The translations under genes were made by a program, and so were the position numbers. From assembly GCA_015075545.1 (NCBI GenBank), contig JABTUC010000001.1, positions 744,001 through 808,000 on the forward strand: DNA of 64,000 nt, in the 5' to 3' direction. Each line of letters begins with the position of its first letter. Positions within the stretch are counted from its first letter, which is position 1. Of this stretch, positions 55,913 to 64,000 are shown piece after piece. This stretch comes from Ideonella sp. Lineage in GTDB: Bacteria > Pseudomonadota > Gammaproteobacteria > Burkholderiales > Burkholderiaceae_C. Below the pieces are notes generated by a model, which saw only the letters and a list, made by a program, of their open reading frames with translations, was not told the DNA's origin and did not search any database.

Positions 55913-58900
55913 TCAACCCGTGATCTGAGCCCACAGCTTGTCGAGCCGCTTCACGCTCACCGGCTGCGGCGTGCGCAGCTCCTGTGCGAAGAAGCTGACG
56001 CGCAGCTCCTCGAGCAGCCAGCGATACTCGTCGAGGCGCGCGTCGGGCTTGCCGCGTCGCTCGCTCGCGCGACGCGCGTAGCGCTGCTCGAGTGGCCGCA
56101 GTTCGGTCATGCGCGCCGCATCGCGCGTCGGGTCGCTGCGCAGCTTGTCGAGCCGCAGCACGATCGCCTTCAGGTAACGCGGCAGGTGCTGCAGCACCGG
56201 CCACGGCGTGTCGGCGAGGAACCGCTTGCCGCACAGCCGCGCGAGCTGCGCGGCGACGTCGTCGGCCACGCCTTTCGGTGGTCTCGCGTCGCGCAGCTTG
56301 CGCGTCGCCGCCGTGAACTGCGCGAGCACCGTCGCCGCCAGGCGCGCTACCTCGTGCGCCAGCAGCACCACGCGCGTGCGGCCCCTCGTCGAGCCGCACC
56401 TGGAACGCCGCGCTGTCGTGCGGCAGCGGATCGCCGAGAAACGCGCGTTCGAGCGCCACGTCGACGATCTGTTCGCGCAACTCCTCCAGCGTGCCGAGCG
56501 GCATGTATGCGGCGCCCATCGCCAGCAGCCCGGGGATGTTCTTCTCGAGGTGCCTCAGCGTGTCGCGCAACTGCAGCGCGAACAACCGGCGCAAGCCCGC
56601 ACGCTGCCTTTGCGCGGCAGCGTCCGGCTCGTCGAACACCTCGATCTCGACGTGATCACCGTGGTCGACCAGCGCCGGAAAGCCGGCAAGGCTTTGGCCG
56701 CCCTTGCGAACTTCGAGCAACTCGGGAAGCTCGCCGAAGGTCCACGCGGTGTAGTGCGCGCTGACGGGATGACTCGCGACCGCGCGCTGCGCCGATGCCG
56801 CCGGGCTGAGCACGTCGGCCACCGCCTCCCCCTTCACCTCTGCGGCGGCGCCCTTCAGCGCCGCCAGCGCCTGGAAGGCGCCGCGTGCCTGCGCGCCCCA
56901 CTGCGCCTTCAACGTCGCCAGGTGACGGCCCATCGCCAGTTGGCGCCCATGCTCATCGACGACGCGCAGGTTCATGAACACGTGCGCCGGAAGCGCGTCG
57001 AGCTTGAAGTCGGCGCGCTGCACCGCGAGCTGCGTGCGCTCGCGAACGAACTTCAGCAGCACGTCGAGCAGGTGGCCGTGCGCGAACGTCGTCGCCTCGC
57101 AGAATTCGGCGCTGGCGTCGGCCAACGGCAGCAGGCGCGAGCGCGGCCGTTGCGGCAGGCTCTTCAGCAACCCCTGCACCTTCTCGCGCAGCATGCCGGG
57201 CACCAGCCAGTCGCAGCGCTCGTCGCTCACCTGGTTCAACGCGAAGATCGGCACCGTCACCGTCAGGCCGTCCCGGCGTTGCCCGGCTCGTGCAGGTACT
57301 CGGCGGCACAGTCGATGCCGCCCAGCCGGATCATCTTGGGGAACGCCGCTGTGGTGATGCCCGCGGCCTCGTGGCGCATCAGCTCGTCGCGCGTCAACTG
57401 CAGCAGTTGCGGCCGGCGCCTGGACTCGTCGCGAACCCAGCGTTCGAGCGCGGCGCCGGAGTGCACGTCGTTGGGCAGTTGCTGGTCGTAAAACGCGAAG
57501 ATCAGCTCGTCGTCGACCAGCACGTCCTGGCGCCGCGCCTTGTGCTCCAGCTCGCGCACCTGGCGGATCAGCTTGCGGTTGTGCGACAGGAACGGCAGCT
57601 TGCTGTCCCAGTCGTCGCCGACCAGCGCCTCGCGAATGAAGATCTCGCGCGCGCCGGCCGGATCGAGCTTCGCGTAGTTCACGCGGCGGTCGTTGTAGAC
57701 GACCAGGCCGTACAGTGTGGCGCGCTCGAGCGCCACCACCTCGCCGGCCTTCTTCTCCCAGTGCGGTTCGAGCAACTGCTTCTTCAGCAGGTGGCCGGCG
57801 ACCGGCTCGATCCACTGGGGCTCGATCGCCGCCAGGCCGCGGCCGTACAGGCGCGTGGTCTCCACCAGCTCGGCGGCGATCAGCCAGCGGCCGGGCTTCT
57901 TGCTCAGGTGCGCGCCGGGGTGGCACCAGAACTTGATGCCGCGCGCGCGCGAGGTACCAATCGTCCTGGTCGTTTCTCCGACGGCTCCCTGGCCCCCCGG
58001 GGCGCGCCGCCTTGGGGCGGCCCGGCGTCGGCGCGGCAGCCCACGTTGCCCAGCAGCCCGGCGAGCATCGACAGGTGAATCTGCTCGTAGGTGGCGGCCG
58101 TGGCATTGATTCGCCAGCCGTGCTCGGCGACCACGGTGTGCAACTGCGAATGGATGTCGCGCCACTCGCGCACACGGCGCGGACTGACGAAGTGTTCGCG
58201 CAGGCGCAGCTCCTGCTGGCGATTGCTCAGCCGGTGCAACGCAGACTCGGCGCCGACGGGCGGGCTCGGCGTGCCCGCGCGTGCCCCCCGACGTGAAGCG
58301 GGCCCCGCCGCCGCAGCGCCCGGCGCATGCCCACCGCGGCCCTGCTCGATCCAGCGCCATAGCGCCAGCAGGCCCATGAACTCGGACTTCTCGTCGTCGA
58401 AGCGCTTGTGCTTCTCGTCGGCGGCCTGTGCGTGTTCGAGCGGCCGGTCGCGCACGTCCTGCACGCTCAGCGCCGAGGCGATCACCAGCACCTCGTCGAG
58501 CGCTTGACGCTCGCGTGCCTCGAGGATCATGCGGCCGACGCGCGGGTCGAGCGGCAGCGCCGCCAGCTCGCGGCCGATCGCCGTCAACTCGTTGACCTCG
58601 TCGACCGCGTTCAGCTCGGCCAGCAGCGCATAGCCGTCGGCGATCGCCTTGCGCGGCGGCGGCTCGATGAACGGAAAGTCCTCCACCGCGCCGAGCCGCA
58701 GCGCCTTCATGCGCAGGATCACACCGGCCAGCGACGAGCGCAGGATCTCGGGGTCGGTGAAGCGCGGCCGCGCGGCGTAATCCTTCTCGTCGTACAGGCG
58801 GATGCACACGCCGTCGGCAACACGGCCGCAGCGGCCGGCGCGCTGATTGGCCGCCGCCTGCGAGATCGGCTCGATCTGGAGCTGCTCGACCTTGCTGCGG

Positions 58901-59835
58901 TAGCTGTAGCGCTTGACGCGCGCCAGCCCGGGATCGACGACGTAGCGGATGCCCGGCACCGTGAGCGAGGTCTCGGCGACGTTGGTGGCCAGCACGATGC
59001 GGCGTGCGCCGTGCGGTTCGAACACGCGATCCTGTTCGGCCTGCGACAGCCGTGCGTAGAGCGGCAGGATCTCGGCCGCCGCGCCGCGCTGCGCGCGCGC
59101 CAGGTGCTTGTGCAAATGCTCGGCAGCCTCGCGGATCTCGCGCTCGCCGGGCAGAAACACCAGGATGTCGCCGCCGGTGCCGCCGCGCCAGAGCTCATCG
59201 ACCGCGTCGGCGATCGCCTCTTCGAGACCGTATTCGCGGCTCTCCTCGAAGGGGCGCCAGCGCTGCTCCACCGGGTACAGCCGGCCCGACACCTGGATCA
59301 CCGGGGCGGCGCCGCGCGCCGAGGCGAAGTGCTGCGCGAAGCGCTCGGCGTCGATGGTGGCCGACGTCACCACCAGCTTGAGGTCGGGGCGCCGCGGCAG
59401 CAACTGCTTGAGATAGCCGAGCAGGAAGTCGATGTTCAGGCTGCGCTCGTGCGCCTCGTCGATGATCAGCGTGTCGTACGCACGCAGATCCGGGTCGCTC
59501 TGCGTCTCGGCCAGCAGGATGCCGTCGGTCATCAGCTTGACCGACGCGCCGCGCTGCAGGCGATCGTGAAAGCGCACCTTGAAGCCGACCACCTCGCCGA
59601 GCGGCGAGTTCAGCTCGTCGGCGATGCGCCGCGCCACGCTCGACGCGGCGATGCGGCGCGGCTGCGTGTGGCCGATCAGACCGTGGCCTCCCGCACCGAG
59701 GCCCCGGCCGAGCTGCAGCGCGATCTTCGGCAACTGCGTCGTCTTACCCGAGCCGGTCTCGCCGCAGACGATGACCACCGGATGCTCGCGGATGGCCTGC
59801 GCGATCCAGTCGCGCCGCGCGCTCACCGGCAGCAA
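55913..59835 (-). CDS. hrpA: ATP-dependent RNA helicase HrpA (about four frame breaks, contains a repeat insertion)
   Basis: DEAH-box RNA helicase of about 1300 residues. Motifs in order: CGETGSGKTTQLPKIAL (Walker A), LIGHTQPRRIAA, LIIDEAHERSLNIDFLL (DEAH), VTSATIDAERFA, LATNVAETSLTVPGI and QRAGRCGRV. These are followed by the HA2/OB region and the HrpA-specific C-terminal DUF3418 ending VKRLDKLWAQITG. Frame changes near 57980, 57945, 57275 and 56385. The start is uncertain: TTG 59835 is the first start in the helicase frame, but NPIPPIAFPE just upstream looks native, and GTG 59914 with one missing base could be the true start. Between LAGLLGNVGC and DWYLARARGIKFW lies an insert of about 22 residues encoded by a dispersed repeat. 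Confidence 0.9.
57975..58036 (-). repeat. Dispersed GC-rich palindromic repeat, copy C, inside hrpA
   Basis: Read on the minus strand it has GCCGACGCCGGGCCGCCCCA, AGGCGGC and GCGCCCCGGGGGG, then GAGCCGTCGGA, matching copies A and B at the GCCGGGCCGC(T)CCCAAG core and, with A, at CCGTCGGA. It is translated in the HrpA frame as RADAGPPQGGAPRGAREPSE, a Gly/Pro/Arg-rich stretch absent from other HrpA proteins I know. Confidence 0.65.
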
Positions 59836-59985
59836 CTCGGGAAACGCGATCGGCGGGATCGGGTTCGCCGGGCGCTGCGCGGCGAGCGCTCTCGCGCGAC
59901 GGCGGCTCGTTCACGCGGCGCGCATGATACGCGCGGCGCCATGCGGCCGGCTGTGCGGCGACGCTGCGGCACAATCGCATCCGGC

Positions 59986-61325
59986 ATGAGCGTCGTCTTC
60001 CCGCACACCTTCGTTCCCTGGTTCCGCTCGGTCGCGCCGTACATCCACGCCTACCACGGCAAGACCTTCGTCGTCGGGCTGGTCGGCGAGGCGATCGCCG
60101 CGGGCAAGCTCAACGCCTTCGTGCAGGACCTCGCGATCCTGCACGCGATGGGCATCAAGCTGGTGCTGGTGCACGGCTTCCGGCCGCAGGTCAACGAGCA
60201 GTTGAAGGCCAAGGGGCACACCTCGCGCTTCTCGCACGGGCGGCGCATCACCGACGGCGTGGCGCTCGACTGCGCGCAGGAGGCCGCCGGCCAGCTTCGC
60301 TTCGAGATCGAGGCCGCCTTCTCGCAGGGCTGCCGAACACGCCGATGGCCAACGCGGTGGTGCGGGTGATCTCGGGCAACTTCCTCACCGCGCAGCCGGT
60401 GGGCATCGTCGACGGCATCGATTTCATGCACTCCGGGCTGGTGCGCCGCGTCGATGCCGCCACCGTGCGCCGCACGATCGACGGCGGCTCGATCGTGCTG
60501 CTGTCGCCGTTCGGCTTCTCGCCCACCGGCGAGGCCTTCAACTTGGCGATGGAAGACGTCGCCACCTCGACCGCGGTCGCGCTGCAGGCCGACAAGCTGC
60601 TGTTCGTCACCGAGGTGCCGGGCATCCGCGAGAAGCCCGACGATCCCGAATCCGAAATCGACACCGAACTGGCGCTCGTCGATGCACGCAGGCTGCTGGC
60701 GCAGATGCCCGCGCACGACCAGCCCGGCAACGGGGCGTTCTACCTGCGCCAGTGCGTGCGTGCCTGCGAAGCCGGCGTCGAGCGCTCGCACATCCTGCCG
60801 TACGCGGTGGACGGCGCGATCCTGCAGGAGGTGTTCACCCACGACGGCATCGGCACCATGGTGGTCGACGAGAAACTCGAGACGCTGCGCGAAGCGGGGC
60901 CCGACGACGTCGGCAGCATCCTGGCGCTGATCGAGCCGTTCGAGCGCGACGGCACGCTGGTCAAGCGCGGCCGCACGGAGATCGAACGCGACATCGGCAA
61001 CTACACGGTGATCGAGCACGACGGCGTGATCTTCGGCTGTGCGGCGCTGTATCCGTACCCCGAGGCGCACACCGGCGAGATGGCGGCACTGACGGTGTCG
61101 CCCAACGTACAGGGCCAGGGCGACGGCGAGCGCCTGCTCAAGCGGGTCGAGCAACGCGCCAGGGCCGCTGACCTGGGCAGCATCTTCGTGCTCACCACGC
61201 GCACGATGCACTGGTTCATCAAGCACGGCTTCGAGCAGGTCGACGCCGACTGGTTGCCCGAGGCGCGCAAGCGCAAGTACAACTGGGATCGCCGCTCGCA
61301 GGTGCTGGTCAAGAAACTGGCCTGA
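59986..61325 (+). CDS. argA: Amino-acid N-acetyltransferase (N-acetylglutamate synthase) ArgA (one frame break)
   Basis: First step of arginine synthesis: acetylates glutamate from acetyl-CoA. About 446 residues from ATG 59986. The N-terminal amino-acid-kinase-like domain ([36 protein letters not shown]), which binds arginine as feedback inhibitor, is joined to a C-terminal GNAT domain ([22 protein letters not shown]) ending [18 protein letters not shown]. The frame changes near 60335, where CAGGGCTGCCG lacks one C and hides [12 protein letters not shown]. It is divergent from hrpA, and yggX follows 38 bases later. Confidence 0.94.
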
Positions 61326-61363
61326 CCGCGCAGCAATCGATCCGAGACCACTGGAGGTTCGAC

Positions 61364-61636
61364 ATGGCACGCACCGTTCACTGCGCCTACCTCAAGCGCG
61401 ACGCCGAGGGGCTGGACTTCCCCACCTACCCCGGCGACCTGGGCAAGCGCATCTACAACGAGATCAGCAAGGAGGCCTGGGCGGCCTGGCTCAAGCACCA
61501 GACCATGCTGGTCAACGAGAACCGCCTCAATCTGGCCGATCAGCGCGCGCGCCAATACCTGGCACGCCAGATGGAGCAGTTTCTCTTCGGCGGCGGCGCC
61601 GACCAGCCGGCAGGGTATGTCGCGCCGACGACATAA
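61364..61636 (+). CDS. yggX: Oxidative damage protection / Fe(II) trafficking protein YggX
   Basis: A 90-residue protein of the YggX family, which protects iron-sulfur proteins against oxidative damage and may traffic iron. The start [19 protein letters not shown], with Cys7, and [20 protein letters not shown] are diagnostic, as is [23 protein letters not shown], cited in parts ([20 protein letters not shown]). ATG 61364 follows GGAGG. The frame is intact. It lies directly after argA on the same strand. Confidence 0.95.
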   Translation: MARTVHCAYLKRDAEGLDFPTYPGDLGKRIYNEISKEAWAAWLKHQTMLVNENRLNLADQRARQYLARQMEQFLFGGGADQPAGYVAPTT

Positions 61637-61770
61637 GCACCGTACGGCACCGGCAAAGCGCCTCGGCCGAGGCCGCCGGGATCGACGAAAAGTGGCGTTA
61701 GCCCGTTGATCGTTCGGGGTTTTCCGGCCGATCGCCGGCGCTGCAACCCCTTCCTCGGAACTCTTGCGTT

Positions 61771-61800
61771 GGGTATATTGCCTGCCAGTCACAATACCCG
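61771..61800 (+). promoter_or_regulatory. Possible hns promoter with overlapping imperfect inverted repeat
   Basis: A TATATT -10-like hexamer at 61774-61779 lies 31 bases before the hns ATG; the matching -35 region (TTCCTC, 61751-61756) is poor. GGGTATATTG at 61771 and CAATACCC at 61793 form an imperfect inverted repeat spanning the -10, which could be an operator. The local AT content is higher than in the surrounding DNA. Confidence 0.3.
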
Positions 61801-61809
61801 CGGGGTCAT

Positions 61810-62133
61810 ATGTCGAGCCTGGCCGAACTGATCGCCCAGAAGGCAGCACTGGAAAAGCGCATTGCCGAGGCGCAGGATCACGAGCGCGCAGCGGCGATCG
61901 CGCAGATCAAACACCTGATGACGCAGCACGGCCTGTCGCCGGCCGACCTCGGCATCAAAGGCGGGGCGGCGGGCCCGGCCAGGGCCAAGGCCGGGCCGCG
62001 CAAAGGCAGCAAGGTGCCCGCAAAGTACCGCGACCCCGCCACCGGCAACGCCTGGAGCGGACGCGGTCTGCAGCCCAAATGGCTGCAGGCGGCGTTGGCG
62101 CAAGGCCGCCAGTTGAGCGAATTCGCGGTCTGA
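61810..62133 (+). CDS. hns: H-NS family nucleoid-associated protein
   Basis: A 107-residue H-NS/BpH3-type protein that binds curved or AT-rich DNA and silences genes. The N-terminal coiled coil (SSLAELIAQKAALEKRIAEAQ, in part AELIAQKAALEKRI) mediates oligomers. The linker is Ala/Lys/Pro rich, and the C-terminal DNA-binding motif is YRDPATGNAWSGRGLQPKWL, whose WSGRG core is the DNA-contacting loop. The frame is intact. It is a single gene with its own upstream region (61637-61809) and is followed after 20 bases by the MASE1 protein. Confidence 0.92.
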   Translation: MSSLAELIAQKAALEKRIAEAQDHERAAAIAQIKHLMTQHGLSPADLGIKGGAAGPARAKAGPRKGSKVPAKYRDPATGNAWSGRGLQPKWLQAALAQGRQLSEFAV

Positions 62134-62153
62134 CGCCCGAGCGATCCGTCCGC

Positions 62154-64000
62154 GTGACGCCGGCAAAGCCGATCGAGTCGCCGCCGCGCCTGCAAGGCGC
62201 GCTGCGCGGTGGGCTGTTGCTGGTGACCTGCATGCTGCTGACGCGCCTGGGCCTGACCACCGCCGACGACCAGTGGCTGGTGGCCACGTTTGCACCGGCC
62301 GTCGGCCTTGCATGGGCTGCGCTGATGCGCTGGGGCCCCGAAGTGACCCCGGCAGTCTGGCTCGGCCTTGCCGGCGGCTTCATCTGGGCCGGCGCGTCGT
62401 GGTCGTTGGCGCTCGCGCTGGCCACCGGGCAGACGCTCGGCGCGTGTCTGTCGGCATTCTGGCTGGGGCGCGCCGGCTTCGATTCGAGGCTCGAGCAGCC
62501 GCGCGACTTGTGGCTGCTGCTCGGTGCAGTGATCTGCGGCGGCGCGATGCTCAGCGCCGCCAACGCGGCCACCTGGCTGGCGCTGGCCGGTCGCGTCCAG
62601 GTGCTCGATATCGCGAGCACCTGGCTCACCTGGTGGTTCGGCGAGGGAGTCGGCCTGCTGGTGGTCGGCGTCGCGTTGCTGGCGCTGCCGCAACTGGCAC
62701 CGCAGGGGCTCGCGTCGCCACGCTGGATCGGGGACGCCGCGCTGCTGCTGGCCATTGCGCTGTCGCTCGGGCTGGTGATCGATGCGCTGGCCAACGCGCG
62801 GCTCGGCCTGTTGCCGTTCGCGGTGCTGCCACTGGTGGCACTGGCGTGGCTGGCGCTGCGCGGCAGCCTCGCCGTGCCGGCCGCGGGTCTGGCGGTGATG
62901 TCGTTGCTGGCGATCGCGCTGCTGGCCGGCGGCTCGCGCGCAATCGGCCAGGCGGCCGCCACGCTGGGCCTGCGCTCGATGTGGGCGTGCCTGGCGCTGG
63001 CCCAGGCGCTGGTGCTGCTGGTGCACGTGTTCGCCGGCCGCGCGCGCAGCGCCGCGCAAACCTTCGATCTCGCGTTGAGCAGCGCCGACCTGGGTGTGGC
63101 CGACTGGCCGCTCGGCACCGGCACACCGTACACGTCTGCGCGCTGGCGCACGTTGCTCGGCGACCTCGACGGCAGCCGCACATCGACGCTCGCGGGCTGG
63201 TTGTCGCGCGTGCACGGCGACGATCGTGCCGACGTGCAGGCGGCGCTCGATTCGCTCGACGACCCCGCGCACGACTCGGCGTGGCGGCAGGCGCGCATCC
63301 GGGTGGGCGACGCGTGGCCCTGGTTCGAATGCCGCATCACGGTGGCTGCCCGCGATGCCAGCCAGCGGCCGACTCGGCTGGTGGCCACGCTGTCCGACGT
63401 GCAGCAGCGCCGCAACGCCGAGGACCGCGAGCGCCTGTCGAGCAGTCTGTTCCAGAACCTGCACGAAGGCCTGGTCATCGTCGATACCGAGTCGCGCATC
63501 CTGGACGTCAATCCGACCTACAGCCGCATCACCGGCGTCGCGCGCGAGGATTTGATCGGTACCGTGCCGTCGCTGCTCAGTTCGCCGCTCACCGATGCAA
63601 TGACACGCCAGCAGCAGAGCGCCATCTGGGCCGGTTTGCGCAGCCTCGGGCACTGGAGCGGCGAAGTCGTCGAGCGACGCCGCAACGGCGACCCCTGCGC
63701 GCTGCACCTGAGCGTGTTCACGGTGCCCGACCCCGAAGGTGGCGTGCGCTATCGCGTGCTGATGGTGTCGGACATCACCGAGCAGCGGCTGCAGCGCGAA
63801 CAACTGGAGCGTCAGGCGCACTTCGACGAGCTGACGCGGCTGCCCAACCGCGCCCGCTTGACGCAACTGCTGCACGAGGCAGTGGCTGCCAGCGAGCGCG
63901 AGGGCCACCTGCTCGCCGTGTGCTACATCGATCTCGATCACTTCAAGGAGATCAACGAGCACCAGGGCCGCGCCGCCGGCGACCGCCTGCTGGTGGAGCT
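62154..64000 (+). CDS. MASE1-PAS-GGDEF signalling protein (truncated by window edge)
   Basis: The frame starts at GTG 62154, 20 bases after hns, and runs past the right edge (over 615 residues visible). Residues about 15-300 are a membrane module of about eight hydrophobic helices with the MASE1-type WLTWWFGEGVGLLVVGVALL. A first PAS-like segment (about 305-420) and a second PAS domain (SLFQNLHEGLVIVDTESRI, then VSDITEQRLQREQLE) lead into a diguanylate cyclase domain starting HFDELTRLPNRARLTQLLHE with CYIDLDHFKEINEHQG. The GGDEF signature itself and any EAL domain lie outside the window. It is likely a c-di-GMP synthase or bifunctional enzyme. Confidence 0.88.
   Translation, partial: MTPAKPIESPPRLQGALRGGLLLVTCMLLTRLGLTTADDQWLVATFAPAVGLAWAALMRWGPEVTPAVWLGLAGGFIWAGASWSLALALATGQTLGACLSAFWLGRAGFDSRLEQPRDLWLLLGAVICGGAMLSAANAATWLALAGRVQVLDIASTWLTWWFGEGVGLLVVGVALLALPQLAPQGLASPRWIGDAALLLAIALSLGLVIDALANARLGLLPFAVLPLVALAWLALRGSLAVPAAGLAVMSLLAIALLAGGSRAIGQAAATLGLRSMWACLALAQALVLLVHVFAGRARSAAQTFDLALSSADLGVADWPLGTGTPYTSARWRTLLGDLDGSRTSTLAGWLSRVHGDDRADVQAALDSLDDPAHDSAWRQARIRVGDAWPWFECRITVAARDASQRPTRLVATLSDVQQRRNAEDRERLSSSLFQNLHEGLVIVDTESRILDVNPTYSRITGVAREDLIGTVPSLLSSPLTDAMTRQQQSAIWAGLRSLGHWSGEVVERRRNGDPCALHLSVFTVPDPEGGVRYRVLMVSDITEQRLQREQLERQAHFDELTRLPNRARLTQLLHEAVAASEREGHLLAVCYIDLDHFKEINEHQGRAAGDRLLVE

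Noticed and set aside
32600-61340. Programmed frameshifting as the reason for the broken frames
   Set aside because: The breaks occur in many unrelated genes, in both directions, without a shared slippery heptamer or downstream structure, and stop abruptly at both edges of the block. Sequence error is simpler.
1-64000. CRISPR arrays, prophage, toxin-antitoxin or anti-phage defence genes
   Set aside because: No regularly spaced repeats, no phage structural or integrase genes, and no defence-family motifs were found. Apart from the IS110 element the content is core metabolism, envelope and regulation.

Overview
This is a 64 kb window of high-GC chromosome from a betaproteobacterium. It most resembles the Burkholderiales (the Rubrivivax/Leptothrix/Ideonella or Comamonadaceae neighbourhood). 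Support comes from two TctC/Bug-type solute receptors, PhaR and 3-hydroxybutyrate dehydrogenase, a cbb3 oxidase operon, a MASE1 sensor, an H-NS/BpH3-type small protein, and overall family resemblance. Most of the window is core genome. The only clear mobile element is one IS110-family insertion sequence at about 30.1-31.5 kb.

Layout. 0-7 kb, minus strand: a truncated lipoprotein, dut-coaBC, a YecA-like SEC-C protein, a secreted dienelactone hydrolase and alaS. 7-12 kb, plus strand: a Bug receptor, glutaryl-CoA dehydrogenase, a class III CoA transferase and a succinate/glutarate semialdehyde dehydrogenase, which together read as a glutarate catabolic set. 12-17.8 kb: a degenerate REC-GGDEF protein, tRNA-Gly(CCC), a large hybrid histidine kinase and a second Bug receptor. 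17.7-30 kb: trmB, uppP, a TetR regulator with a clear operator, a divergent Pcm-like methyltransferase, tolC, a DUF1800/DUF1501 exported pair, waaA and a phosphomannomutase on the minus strand, then an Ada-AlkA fusion overlapping ogt. 30-31.6 kb: the IS110 element, with a structured leader that is a good bridge-RNA (seekRNA) candidate, then a long hairpin. 31.7-38.5 kb, minus strand: ccoN-ccoO-ccoQ-ccoP-small protein-ccoI-ccoS-safE. 38.6-48.2 kb: cystathionine beta-lyase, rimO, phaR, fumC, tRNA-Val(GAC), relA, an alpha/beta hydrolase, bdhA and a SIMPL protein. 48.3-61.4 kb: ompR-envZ, ispDF, mfd, glsB, hrpA, argA. 61.3-64 kb: yggX, hns and a truncated MASE1-PAS-GGDEF protein.

Data quality changes sharply inside the window. 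Every gene from 1 to 32.6 kb, and from 61.3 kb to the end, reads through cleanly. Between about 32.6 and 61.3 kb nearly every gene longer than about 500 bp is broken by one to five 1-2 base shifts, about 40 in all, although protein-level conservation continues on both sides of each break. These genes include relA, mfd, ispDF, fumC and ccoN. I read this as uncorrected sequence error rather than gene decay, so each such gene is annotated over its full span with the approximate break points given.

The most interesting items are the IS110 leader RNA, which contains a 9-base copy of the far end of the element; a dispersed palindromic repeat that has been absorbed as an in-frame peptide insertion in HrpA; the uncharacterised DUF1800/DUF1501 pair; a Pcm homologue that has lost its isoaspartate-binding motif; and a possible IspD-IspF fusion.
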